NCBI GenBank assembly: GCA_963773655.1
Contig: CAVZBX010000006.1
Location: 62,001-126,000 of the forward strand
Reading direction: 5' to 3'
DNA length: 64,000 nucleotides
Source of the DNA: DASSQJ01 sp963773655
GTDB lineage: Bacteria; Actinomycetota; Actinomycetes; Actinomycetales; Dermatophilaceae
Positions 51,522 through 59,255 of the stretch are shown here, piece after piece. Under the pieces are notes generated by a model. That model was not told where the DNA came from and did not search any database. It worked only from the letters and a program-made list of their open reading frames with translations. Position numbers and translations under genes: made by a program. Within the stretch, counting starts at the first letter, position 1. Every line of letters begins with the position of its first letter.

Positions 51522-51911
51522 TCAGCGGTGCGGCGGCGGGGCGTGGTCGACGTTGACCGTCGGGATGCCGACGCCGGCACGGGCGATGACGGCCAGTGAC
51601 GGCTCGCGGCCGGGGTTCGACTCGCGGTGCACAGTGAACGCGGGCACCTGGACGTAGTCGCCCGCGACCGCGTCGACCCAGCCCTCGACGCCCTCGCACT
51701 CCAGCCGGAGCACCCCACGGACCACGTAGAGCATCGAGGTGTTGGAGTCGTGGTGGTGCCAGCCGGAGACTGCGCCGGCCCCGGTGACCACCTGACCGGC
51801 CCACAGCCCCGGCACCTCGAAGGCGCGGCGGCGCAGCATCCCCGTCGTCGGGTCGGCCACGACGAGCTCGGCGTCGCGGACGACGCGCACCGGCTCGGGC
51901 AGCTGCTCCAT
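51522..51911 (-). CDS. Cupin domain protein
   Basis: 129 aa single-domain cupin. Motif 1: SGWHHHDSNTSMLYVVRGVL with three His; motif 2: GDYVQVPAFTVHRESNP with the fourth ligand His. Probable metal-binding small enzyme or sensor; substrate unknown. Converges on the LacI regulator with a 12-base gap. Confidence 0.88.
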   Translation of the reverse strand: MEQLPEPVRVVRDAELVVADPTTGMLRRRAFEVPGLWAGQVVTGAGAVSGWHHHDSNTSMLYVVRGVLRLECEGVEGWVDAVAGDYVQVPAFTVHRESNPGREPSLAVIARAGVGIPTVNVDHAPPPHR

Positions 51912-52041
51912 CCGAGCACGCTAGCCCGGCCGGGCCCACACCGTCAGCCCCTGCAGGACTCCGACGACACCGGTGCGGCCGGCGTGGGGGTCCCGGCGAA
52001 GGGTCCGGCAGCCGGTTCGAGTGCCCGGTCACCGGAAGCGA

Positions 52042-52059
52042 GCGGAGGGCGTGGGACTC
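52042..52059 (-). repeat. Partial copy of tRNA-Ser 3' end
   Basis: GCGGAGGGCGTGGGACTC repeats the 3' end of the downstream tRNA-Ser (52133-52150) with one mismatch, 91 bases away in the same orientation. Confidence 0.5.
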
Positions 52060-52091
52060 CGTCGCCCGCGGCGGGCCCCCGTCATCCCCGT

Positions 52092-52139
52092 CCTCCGCCG
52101 AGGAACCCCGCTCGCAGGCTCCCGGGGACTCGGCGGAGG
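52092..52139 (-). terminator. Hairpin terminator of tRNA-Ser(TGA)
   Basis: CCTCCGCCGAG (52092-52102) and CTCGGCGGAGG (52129-52139) are exact complements with an inner AACCCCG/CGGGGACT stem. The outer right arm includes the tRNA acceptor end, so tRNA folding and hairpin formation would compete; the inner stem is the likelier terminator. Confidence 0.5.
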
Positions 52140-52220
52140 GCGTGGGATTCGAACCCACGATGACGTTGCCGCCATAGCGGTTTTCAAGACCGCCGCACTA
52201 GGCCACTATGCGAGCCCTCC
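52134..52220 (-). tRNA. tRNA-Ser(TGA)
   Basis: An 87-base class II tRNA on the minus strand: acceptor GGAGGGC/GCCCTCC, anticodon stem GCGGT/ACCGC around CTTGAAA (anticodon TGA), long variable arm, T-arm CGTGGGTTCGAATCCCACG, discriminator G, CCA not encoded. Confidence 0.95.
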
Positions 52221-52330
52221 TGGCCCGGACCGGCCGGGCGCCCGACAAGGGTATGCCCGATGCACCTGCACCGTCCCCGCCCCCCGCCCGGGCCGGCGGG
52301 TAGGGTCGGAGGCCGACGAAAGGAGCCCCC

Positions 52331-52762
52331 ATGGGCAAGCTGTCCTTCATCGCCGGCCTCGCTGCCGGCTACGTCCTCGGGGCGAAGGCCGGGCGCCAGC
52401 GCTACGAGCAGATCGCCCGCACCTCGGAGAAGGTGTGGAACTCCCAGCCCGTCCAGAAGCAGGTCGAGCGGGGCAAGGAGGTCGCGAAGACCAAGGCCGC
52501 ACCGGTGGTCGCCGACATGGTGGCCGACGCCGCCCGTGCCACCGGCGAGAAGCTGCGCCAGGGCAAGACCATCGCCTCGGAGGCCCTCTCGAGCGGCGAC
52601 GACTCCCCCACCTCAGGCACCGGTGCGGACAACAGCGCGCCGGGCGGCAGCACCCCTCCCGGCGCCTCCTCCGCCGGTGGCGGCGCCAACGGTGGGGCCA
52701 CCGCGCAGGAGCACACCGACGCCTGGTCGGCGGCCACGAGGCCGACGAGCACCTCGGACTGA
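52331..52762 (+). CDS. YtxH-like small protein
   Basis: 143 aa. N-terminal hydrophobic segment MGKLSFIAGLAAGYVLGAKA then GRQRYEQIARTSEKVWNSQP, the G-Y-x-L-G-A-R/K-A-G-R-x-R-Y-E pattern of actinobacterial YtxH-like proteins. An amphipathic helix region and a Ser/Gly/Pro-rich tail follow. Function unknown, probably membrane-associated. AAGGAG precedes ATG 52331. Confidence 0.8.
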   Translation: MGKLSFIAGLAAGYVLGAKAGRQRYEQIARTSEKVWNSQPVQKQVERGKEVAKTKAAPVVADMVADAARATGEKLRQGKTIASEALSSGDDSPTSGTGADNSAPGGSTPPGASSAGGGANGGATAQEHTDAWSAATRPTSTSD

Positions 52763-52790
52763 CGACCGACTCCCAGCGAGAGAGCACCAC

Positions 52791-52823
52791 GACGGCGCCC
52801 GGCCCCTCCGCCCGGGCGCCGTC
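52791..52823 (+). terminator. Terminator after the YtxH-like gene
   Basis: GACGGCGCCCGG (52791-52802) pairs exactly with CCGGGCGCCGTC (52812-52823), 28 bases past the stop. Confidence 0.75.
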
Positions 52824-52890
52824 GCCGTTCGTGGGCGGTCCAGCACCTCGGTCGGTGCCACCGTCGGCTCTCGGTCCGGCTCCGGACACC

Positions 52891-52967
52891 GAGCCGGTCA
52901 CACCGTCGGCGCCCCCTGCGGCACCCCGGACGCTCCCTGCAGACGTCCGGCCCGGTGTGACCGGCTC
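52891..52967. repeat. Perfect 15-base inverted repeat with 47-base spacer
   Basis: GAGCCGGTCACACCG (52891-52905) and CGGTGTGACCGGCTC (52953-52967) are exact complements. Could be two regulator sites brought together by looping, or a stem in RNA. Confidence 0.6.
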
Positions 52968-52986
52968 ATTCCGTGTGGGACCGGCT

Positions 52987-53010
52987 CCGCGGCCCGGCAC
53001 CGGGCCGCGG
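52987..53010. terminator. Perfect 11-base hairpin
   Basis: CCGCGGCCCGG (52987-52997) and CCGGGCCGCGG (53000-53010) with a two-base loop; may insulate the CHAT cassette from upstream transcription. Confidence 0.45.
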
Positions 53011-53199
53011 TGACCTCCCGACTCCACGGCTGCCTTCGTACCCGCCCCTGAACCGGGTCGTCCGCCGCCGTGGCTCCGAGAGGTCCACGTGGAGGAGGAG
53101 GGGCCGGTCGGACGCCTGATACATGCTCTGCCGACGACGTTCGATTCGCCTCCGGGCTAGACGTATCACCGGTGCCCGGCGACCCTCCTGTTCAGCGAC

Positions 53200-53217
53200 G
53201 ATGATCATCACTACGCT
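53200..53217 (+). promoter_or_regulatory. Candidate control site of the CHAT cassette
   Basis: GATGATCATC (53200-53209) is a perfect palindrome followed by TACGCT (53212-53217), a possible -10. Leader length to the protease ATG would be about 47 bases. No good -35 is visible. Confidence 0.3.
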
Positions 53218-53270
53218 GGCCGAGCCGGTGCCATCCCTGCACTGCCCGGCCCTCGGGAGGAGCCCCCTGC

Positions 53271-54959
53271 ATGGTCCAGGACCCCAGCGCCGACTTCCCC
53301 ATCTTCGCGGTCCCCGCGTCGGCCTTCCAGCGCTTCCGCGCCGTGGTCCTCGATCCTGACTCCGCCCTCCTGCGTGGCGAGGAGCAGCCGCCGCGCCCGA
53401 CCGTCTACCGTGCCGACCGGCTGATCATCCCCGGGTACCCCGGCGACGTCCCGCGCGAGGACGACGGCGCACCCTCCACCGGTGGCCCGGACCAACGCCC
53501 CGAGACACCCCTCGACCGACTGCGCGCGATCGGCGCCCGGGACCAGTTCACCGTCCGGGTGCTCAACCGCGACGTCAGCGACCTCGCGGAGGCGCTCGGC
53601 GAGGAGGACCTGATCCGTCGCCAGGCTCGGCTGGCGGTGGAGCTCGAGCCCGTCCGGGGCCGCCAGCGACCCCCCGTCGACGCCTGGCGGGTGCTCCAGC
53701 AGGCACGCGAGGAGAGCCCGGACGACGCCCCGGGCTGGAGCCTGTCCCACGTCCTCATGGCCACCGGCTACGGGTCGGGTGTCGGCTACGGGTCGGGTGT
53801 CGGCTACGGCTCCGGCGTGGGCTACGGCTCCGGCGTGGGCTACGGCTCCGGAGTGGGCTACGGCTCCGGTGTCGGCTACGGCTCCGGAGTGGGCTACGGC
53901 TCCGGAGTAGGCTACGGCTCCGGCGTGGGCATACCGGGAACCGCCGACGGACGCACCCCGGTTCGGCTGCGGATGGAGCCTCCGGCGCCCACGGGAGGTC
54001 GTTCCCCCGTCGTCGCGATCCTCGACACCGGGCTCGGCAAGCACCCGTGGTTCCCCGACGACTCCGACCTCGTTCGCCGTAACCCTCAGGTCACCCTGCG
54101 CGACGGCAGCACCGTCCACCTCGGCCTCGACTTCGGCCAGCACGACCCGGAGGACTCCGGCGTCACCATCGACCGCGTCAACGGCTTCCTCGATCCCATG
54201 GCCGGACACGGCACGTTCATCGCCGGAGTCGTCCGGCAGCACTGCCCGGATGCGACCCTGGTCAGCGTCCCCGTGATGTACGGCGACGGTGCCGCCGACG
54301 AGGTCGACCTCGTCAGCTCGCTCCAGAAGCTGCTCATCTGGCACCGGGCCGGTCTCGCCGGCAGGAAGGGTTGCCTGCCGGTCGACGTCGTGACCCTCTC
54401 GCTGGGGTACTACCACGAGACCCCCGGAGCGGTCGACGACGAGGCAGCGCTCTTCCTCGCGATCCGCGAGCTGCAGCGAGCAGGTGTCTCCGTCGTCTCC
54501 GCCGCCGGCAACGGCTCCACCACGGAGGAGTTCTGGCCCGCAGCCCTGGCCGCGCCGAATCGGGTCGTGGAGGACGCCGCGCCGATCACCAGCGTCGGTG
54601 CCCGGAACGCCACCGGCGGCCGCGTCGCCCTCTTCTCCAACACCGGTCCGTGGGTGCGGGCCTACCGGTGCGGGGTCGCCGTCGTGAGCACGATGCCGGT
54701 GACGTTCAACGGCTCCCTCGGCGCCTCCGTCGTCGTTGCCGGCTCCGCCACGCACACCCCCGCGCGGGCGACACCGGACCCCGATGACTTCTCCTGCGGC
54801 TTCGCCGTGTGGAACGGGTCGTCCTTCTCCGCACCGGCGTTCGCCGGTGAGCTGGCCCGCCTGCTCGCGCAGTGCAAGCCCCCGACGGGCGCCGAGGCCA
54901 TGGCGACGCTTGCTGCGGAGACGGTGCCCTCGCTCCTTCCGCAGGAGGGCGAGTCGTGA
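53271..54959 (+). CDS. Subtilisin-like (S8) serine protease with glycine-tyrosine repeat hinge
   Basis: 562 aa. The N-terminal domain of about 165 residues has PASAFQRFRAVVLDPDSALL, YRADRLIIPGYPGDVP and WRVLQQAREE and matches nothing I can name. Residues 167-220 are nine units of YGSGVG. The S8 catalytic domain follows: VVAILDTGLG (Asp252), MAGHGTFIAGVV (His313) and NGSSFSAPAFAGE (Ser518), so the triad is complete. No signal peptide or membrane helix, so it should act in the cytoplasm. GGGAGGAG precedes ATG 53271. The stop shares one base with the start of the sigma-factor gene. Substrate unknown; candidates are the other cassette proteins. Confidence 0.9.
   Translation: MVQDPSADFPIFAVPASAFQRFRAVVLDPDSALLRGEEQPPRPTVYRADRLIIPGYPGDVPREDDGAPSTGGPDQRPETPLDRLRAIGARDQFTVRVLNRDVSDLAEALGEEDLIRRQARLAVELEPVRGRQRPPVDAWRVLQQAREESPDDAPGWSLSHVLMATGYGSGVGYGSGVGYGSGVGYGSGVGYGSGVGYGSGVGYGSGVGYGSGVGYGSGVGIPGTADGRTPVRLRMEPPAPTGGRSPVVAILDTGLGKHPWFPDDSDLVRRNPQVTLRDGSTVHLGLDFGQHDPEDSGVTIDRVNGFLDPMAGHGTFIAGVVRQHCPDATLVSVPVMYGDGAADEVDLVSSLQKLLIWHRAGLAGRKGCLPVDVVTLSLGYYHETPGAVDDEAALFLAIRELQRAGVSVVSAAGNGSTTEEFWPAALAAPNRVVEDAAPITSVGARNATGGRVALFSNTGPWVRAYRCGVAVVSTMPVTFNGSLGASVVVAGSATHTPARATPDPDDFSCGFAVWNGSSFSAPAFAGELARLLAQCKPPTGAEAMATLAAETVPSLLPQEGES
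53769..53930 (+). repeat. 18-bp in-frame tandem repeat (9 units) in the protease gene
   Basis: Nine copies of TACGGCTCCGGCGTGGGC with silent third-position variants encode YGSGVG. The first two units (TACGGGTCGGGTGTCGGC) differ together from the rest, indicating unit duplication. Confidence 0.9.
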
Positions 54960-55555
54960 TGCACACCGATGCCGGAGCCGACAGCCTCGCCGTCCGGGCG
55001 GCCCAGGCATTCCGCGCCTACCGGGACGGCGACGGCTCGGGCATGTCGACCCTCGTCGACGAGGTGACCCCCCTGCTCTGGGCGGTGGCCCGCCAGCAGG
55101 GACTGGCTCAGCAGGCCGCCGAGGACACGGTGCAGAACACCTGGCTCAAGCTCGTCGAGCACGCGACGTCGATCACCGACCCGCAGTCGGTCCTCAAGTG
55201 GTTGACCACGACGACCAAGCGCGACGCCTGGCACCTGGTCGCCCGTTCGCACCGCGAGGAGCCGGCCCGGGGCGCCGACGTCCGCGACGTCGACACCGAC
55301 GAGACCTCGCCCTCCCCCGAAGACGCCGTCCTCGCCGAGGCCGACCACCGGCTGGTCTGGGACCACTTCCGCAGACTCCCCGAGCGCTGCCGGACCCTCC
55401 TGCGTGCCATCGCCTTCGTCGACCGCCCCGACTACGCCGGCGTCGCCGAGGCGCTCGGCATGCCCATCGGCTCGATCGGCCCCACTCGCGGCCGGTGCCT
55501 CGCAAAGCTGCGCTCCTCCCTCACCTCCGACCCCCGATGGGAGATGACCTCATGA
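54959..55555 (+). CDS. ECF-type RNA polymerase sigma factor
   Basis: 198 aa. Region 2: FRAYRDGDGSGMSTLVDEVT, LLWAVARQQGLAQQAAEDTV, QNTWLKLVEH. Then SVLKWLTTTTKRDAWHLVAR and an acidic linker. Region 4: RLPERCRTLLRAIAFVDRPD, YAGVAEALGMPIGSIGPTRG and RCLAKLRSSL, with the helix-turn-helix. It lacks a sigma-1.1 region. Coupled by TGATG to the protease and by ATGA to the next gene, so all three are made together. No classic anti-sigma gene adjoins. Probably directs transcription of its own cassette and/or an unlinked regulon. Confidence 0.9.
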   Translation: MHTDAGADSLAVRAAQAFRAYRDGDGSGMSTLVDEVTPLLWAVARQQGLAQQAAEDTVQNTWLKLVEHATSITDPQSVLKWLTTTTKRDAWHLVARSHREEPARGADVRDVDTDETSPSPEDAVLAEADHRLVWDHFRRLPERCRTLLRAIAFVDRPDYAGVAEALGMPIGSIGPTRGRCLAKLRSSLTSDPRWEMTS

Positions 55556-56049
55556 CCCCCACGCCCGAACACGAGTTCACCCTCGCCGCCGAACAGCTCG
55601 ACACCACGGACGCGACGATCATCGGGGCAATCCGGGAGGTACACGAGAGCCTCGACCCGGTGCCCGGGGACCTGGTGGACCGGATCAAGTTCGCGATGAG
55701 CATCGCCTCGCTCGAGGCGCAGGTGGCCGAGATCGTCTCGGAGTCGGCGATGGCGTCGGTCCGGGGCACGGACTACGACCGCGCCGACACCGTCACCTTC
55801 GCCAGCGACGGCCTCAGCGTCATGGTCACCATCGAGCACAGCGGGACGGCTCGCGCCGACATCGCCGGGTGGGCCAGCGAGGGCAACCTCGAGGTGGAGC
55901 TCCGCGAGCGCGGACGCACCCGGACCACCGTAGCGGACGACGACGGACGGTTCACCTTCGTGGGGGTGGAGCGCGGTCTGGTCAACTTCGTCCTGAGGCG
56001 ACCGGACCGCGACGCACCGCCGATCATCACGCCGGCGATCGAGCTCTAG
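55552..56049 (+). CDS. Small accessory protein of the CHAT cassette
   Basis: 165 aa. The N-terminal half is helical: EFTLAAEQLDTTDATIIGAI, REVHESLDPVPGDLVDRIKF and AMSIASLEAQVAEIVSE. The C-terminal half is a beta-rich module (FASDGLSVMVTIEHSGTARA, VELRERGRTRTTVADDDGRF, TFVGVERGLVNFVLRRP) resembling carboxypeptidase-regulatory/Ig-like folds. Placed directly after the sigma factor with an ATGA overlap, the usual position of an anti-sigma factor, so it may bind and inhibit it and be the target of one of the two proteases. This role is inference; no zinc-anti-sigma motif is present. Confidence 0.75.
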   Translation: MTPTPEHEFTLAAEQLDTTDATIIGAIREVHESLDPVPGDLVDRIKFAMSIASLEAQVAEIVSESAMASVRGTDYDRADTVTFASDGLSVMVTIEHSGTARADIAGWASEGNLEVELRERGRTRTTVADDDGRFTFVGVERGLVNFVLRRPDRDAPPIITPAIEL

Positions 56050-56057
56050 GAGGATCC

Positions 56058-58640
56058 ATCGAGGAAGACTCCCTCACGTCGGCCGAGCGGCTGCTCGAGT
56101 CCGCCCGCCACGAGAACGAGGTGGGTCGCTTCGACCACGCGGCGGCGCTGATCGGGGACGCCTTGGGTCGTCTCGACGGCGCCACCGGCACCCGGCACGA
56201 GACCCTTCGCGTCCGGCTCCTCATCACCGGCGCCTGGAGCCGGCTCGAGACCGAGGGACTCACGGCGGCTCTGGCCGCCCTGCACGAGGCGCGCACGCGC
56301 GCACGCGCCCTCGGGGACGAGCTCCTCTCCGCGCTGTGCCGGGTCCAGGAGGGCGTCGTGCTCGGCCACGTCGGAGCCTGGCGGCAGTCCCTGGAGGCGA
56401 TGGAGCACGTCGGTGGCGGAGAGCGCCTACTCAACCCCTCGCAACGCTGCGCGCTGCACATCAACCGCGGGCTCGCCTACATCGGCCTCGGGGCGACGAG
56501 CGCGGCCGAGGCCGAGCTGGTGGTGGCCCTCGACGTCGCCGTCGAGCACGGGCTGCGCGACCAGGAGTTCAAGACCCGGCACAACCTGGCCCAGCTGGCG
56601 TATGTCGAGGGCCAGCTGCCGCGCGCCCTTGTGCTCCTGCGGCAGGCCGAGGGCATGGACGTCGCCGTCAGCCGTGACCGTGCCCGGCTCGACCACGCCG
56701 AGGTCCTCCTCGAGGCCGGTCTGGTCGATGGCGCCCGGGGCATGCTCGAGGAGGCCCTGGAGACGGCCCGGGGCCAGGGCCACCGGCTCGAGGAGGGCGA
56801 GATCAGCCTGCGCCTGGGCCGGTGCGACCTGCTCGCCGGCGACCTGGACGGTGCCCGGCGCCACCTTCACCGGGCGATCGCCGCCTACCGGTCCCGACAG
56901 GCGGACGACCTGGTGGCCGAGGCCGAGCTGATCCGCGCCGGTGTCGACGTCGCCGAGGGCCGGGACCTTCCGGGGGTCGTCATGCGGCTCGCCGCGCGGA
57001 CCGACCGGCGCAGCGAGGTCCACGGCCCCCTCACTCCCGCCGAGCGCGACGCAGTCCGGCTGGAGGCGGAAGCGCGGCTGTTGCTCGGCGACGTCGCAGG
57101 CGCCGAGCGCCGGCTGACCTCCCTCGGGGCCGGCGCCGACCGCTCCCTCGCCGGAGCGCTCCACGAGGTGCTCGTGCGCGCCCGACTCGACCTCGCTCGG
57201 GGCCGACCGGAGGCAGCCGCCGAGCGGCTCGAGGCGGGCAACCGCGTGCTGGCCGCACACCAGTTCCAGTCGGCGAGCCTCGACGTTCGCGCCGGCATGG
57301 CCCTCCACGGCCGCCGCGCGGCGGGCCTTGACGTCGAGCGGGCTCTCCTCACGCGCGACGCCGATGAGGTGCTCACCACCGTGGAGCGGTGGCGCGCCAT
57401 CTCGCACCGGATCAATCCGGTGACCGCACCCGGCGACCCCGAGCTCGCGTCGACGACCCGCGAACTGCGCCGACTGCGCCGGCTCCTCGCCGACGGGGAG
57501 GGCGATGCCGAGCCCGACCTCGAGTCCCGGGTCGCCGAGCTCGAGTCTCGCGTGGCCGAGCGCGAGTGGGGGCTCGCTGTCGAAGGCGTGGCCGCGGGTG
57601 CCGTGCACCCGGTGACGGCGCTGGAGGCCAAGGAAGCCGCAGCCGCATCCGGCACCACCGTCGTCGAGTTCTTCGAGTCCGGGGCCGACCTCTACCAGGT
57701 GGTCGTCAACGCGACCGCGACGGACGTCGTGCGCGTGGGGGCGGTGGCCGACGTCGTCACCCTGGTCACCCGGCTGCGCCGTGACCTGCGCGCGCGGGCG
57801 GGTGTCGCTCCCGGGTCTCCCATGGCGCCGGTTCTCGAGCGCGCGACCGCCTCGTCGCTCGCCGCTGTCGACTCGGCGCTGAACCCGTCGGGCGCGGCCT
57901 CCGGCCGGGTCGTCGTCGTGCCCTCGCGCAGCCTCGCCGGGATGCCGTGGAGCCTCATGCCGAGCCTGCGGGGCCGCCCGGTGGTGGCGGCGCCATCCGC
58001 CACGCGGTGGGTCCGTGGGGCTGCCGAGCACGGGGGCGCCAGAGCCGTCGAGCCGGTCGCCGCGCTCCACGGCCCCGGGCTCGCCCGCACGGCCCCGGAG
58101 ATCCGGTCTGTCCTGGAGGCGTGGCAGGAGCCCGTCCCCACCGGCGTCGCCGCGGCGACGAGCGAGACGGTCGTCGCGGCGCTCGCCTCCGCGCGCATCG
58201 TGCACCTCGCCGCTCACGGCACCCACGAGGGCCAGAGCCCCCTGTTCTCGTCGGTGCGGATGGCCGACGGGCCGGTGTTCGCCCACGAGTTCCCCCGGCC
58301 GGTGCGTGCCGAGCACGTCGTGCTCTCGGCCTGCGACGTCGGGCAGTTCTCCACCCGGCCGGGCGACGAGCCGCTGGGCCTGGCCATCGCGTTGCTCTCC
58401 CTGGGAGCCACCAGCGTCCTCGCGGCCGTGGCCCCCGTGGCCGACGACGTCGCCCACGACGCGATGGTGGCCTACCACCGGCTGCTGGCGGGCGGCGCCG
58501 ACTCGGCCGACGCCTGGGCACGGGTCGTCGAGGGTGAGCCGGCCGCCGGCGTCTTCTGCCTCTACGGCTCGGACTGGAGCGCCCACCACGGCTCCGACGG
58601 CTCGACCTTGGAGCCTCGAGCGGCACCCGGGTCGAGCTGA
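56058..58640 (+). CDS. CHAT-domain (caspase-like) protease with helical repeats
   Basis: 860 aa if started at 56058. About 600 residues of TPR-like helical hairpins (ESARHENEVGRFDHAAALIG, CALHINRGLAYIGLGATSAA, RLDHAEVLLEAGLVDGARGM, LRLGRCDLLAGDLDGARRHL). The CHAT domain is C-terminal, with VVVPSRSLAGMPWSLMPSLR, IVHLAAHGTHEGQSPLFSSV (His720) and HVVLSACDVGQFSTRPGDEP (Cys759): an intact His/Cys dyad. No ATG, GTG or TTG lies at the expected place. A perfect AGGAGG (56048-56053) is followed four bases later by ATC in frame, so an AUC start or a sequence error for ATG is likely; GTG 56120 is the next candidate. Fourth gene of the protease-sigma operon. Confidence 0.88.
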   Translation: MEEDSLTSAERLLESARHENEVGRFDHAAALIGDALGRLDGATGTRHETLRVRLLITGAWSRLETEGLTAALAALHEARTRARALGDELLSALCRVQEGVVLGHVGAWRQSLEAMEHVGGGERLLNPSQRCALHINRGLAYIGLGATSAAEAELVVALDVAVEHGLRDQEFKTRHNLAQLAYVEGQLPRALVLLRQAEGMDVAVSRDRARLDHAEVLLEAGLVDGARGMLEEALETARGQGHRLEEGEISLRLGRCDLLAGDLDGARRHLHRAIAAYRSRQADDLVAEAELIRAGVDVAEGRDLPGVVMRLAARTDRRSEVHGPLTPAERDAVRLEAEARLLLGDVAGAERRLTSLGAGADRSLAGALHEVLVRARLDLARGRPEAAAERLEAGNRVLAAHQFQSASLDVRAGMALHGRRAAGLDVERALLTRDADEVLTTVERWRAISHRINPVTAPGDPELASTTRELRRLRRLLADGEGDAEPDLESRVAELESRVAEREWGLAVEGVAAGAVHPVTALEAKEAAAASGTTVVEFFESGADLYQVVVNATATDVVRVGAVADVVTLVTRLRRDLRARAGVAPGSPMAPVLERATASSLAAVDSALNPSGAASGRVVVVPSRSLAGMPWSLMPSLRGRPVVAAPSATRWVRGAAEHGGARAVEPVAALHGPGLARTAPEIRSVLEAWQEPVPTGVAAATSETVVAALASARIVHLAAHGTHEGQSPLFSSVRMADGPVFAHEFPRPVRAEHVVLSACDVGQFSTRPGDEPLGLAIALLSLGATSVLAAVAPVADDVAHDAMVAYHRLLAGGADSADAWARVVEGEPAAGVFCLYGSDWSAHHGSDGSTLEPRAAPGSS

Positions 58641-58653
58641 CCGGGGGCACCGC

Positions 58654-59253
58654 TCAGATGAAGATCGCCGGCTCGGCGAACAGCGCGTCGTAGGGGTCCT
58701 GCCCCAGCCGCGCGGGGAAGCGCACCTGCGCCGGGATGCCCGTGGCCACGGCCCCGGCGGGGACGTCCTTGACGACGACGGAGTTGGCGCCGATCTGCAC
58801 GTCGTCGCCGATCTCGATGTTCCCGAGGACCCGCGCGCCGGTGCCGATGGTCACCCGGTCGCCGACCGTCGGGTGCCGCTTCACCCCGCGCTGGAGCGAG
58901 CGGCCGCCGAGGGTGACCCCGTGGTAGAGCATCACGTCGTCACCGACCACCGCGGTGGCACCGATGACGACGCCCATCCCGTGGTCGATGAAGAACCTCC
59001 GGCCGATCCGGGCGCCGGGGTGGATCTCCACTCCGGTGACCGCCCGGGTGGCCGTGGAGACCAGCCGCGCCACCGGGTGCCACTGCGGTCCGCGGTCCCA
59101 GATCCGGTGCGCGAGGCGGTAGGACCAGATCGCGTGCAGCCCCGGGCTGTTGAACGCGACGTCGGCCCGCGTCTGCGCAGCGGGGTCACGGCGCATCGCG
59201 GCATCCAGGTCCTCCCGGATGACCGCGCGCGCTCGCTGGACGAAGGACGCCAT
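58654..59253 (-). CDS. cysE: Serine O-acetyltransferase
   Basis: 199 aa, short bacterial type. N-terminal helical part (RAVIREDLDAAMRRDPAA, HAIWSYRLAHRIWDRG), then the left-handed beta-helix: GVEIHPGARIGRRFFIDHGM, GVVIGATAVVGDDVMLYHGV, TLGGRSLQRGVKRHPTVGDR, VTIGTGARVLGNIEIGDDVQ, IGANSVVVKDVPAGAVATGI. Catalytic His in IDHGMG. Makes O-acetylserine from serine and acetyl-CoA, feeding CysK, whose gene precedes it by two bases. The protein ends in a beta-helix cap and a short hydrophobic tail, EPAIFI, that likely inserts into the CysK active site (C-terminal Ile). Confidence 0.96.
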   Translation of the reverse strand: MASFVQRARAVIREDLDAAMRRDPAAQTRADVAFNSPGLHAIWSYRLAHRIWDRGPQWHPVARLVSTATRAVTGVEIHPGARIGRRFFIDHGMGVVIGATAVVGDDVMLYHGVTLGGRSLQRGVKRHPTVGDRVTIGTGARVLGNIEIGDDVQIGANSVVVKDVPAGAVATGIPAQVRFPARLGQDPYDALFAEPAIFI

Positions 59254-59255
59254 GG

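Larger units (their letters stand above)
52763..53270. other. 508-base region upstream of the CHAT cassette with several inverted repeats
   Basis: No convincing gene. It contains the terminator at 52791-52823, a perfect 15-base inverted repeat at 52891-52967, a perfect 11-base hairpin at 52987-53010 and a GATGATCATC palindrome at 53200-53209 about 60 bases before the protease start. The minus-strand frame at 52966-53211 is Arg-rich and unlikely to be real. Confidence 0.5.

Noticed and set aside
52966..53211. An 81-codon minus-strand gene upstream of the CHAT cassette
   Set aside because: Arg-rich with no ribosome binding site, and it overlaps perfect inverted repeats and the likely promoter.
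53769..53930. CRISPR-like array
   Set aside because: Repeats are contiguous 18-mers without spacers and encode YGSGVG in frame.
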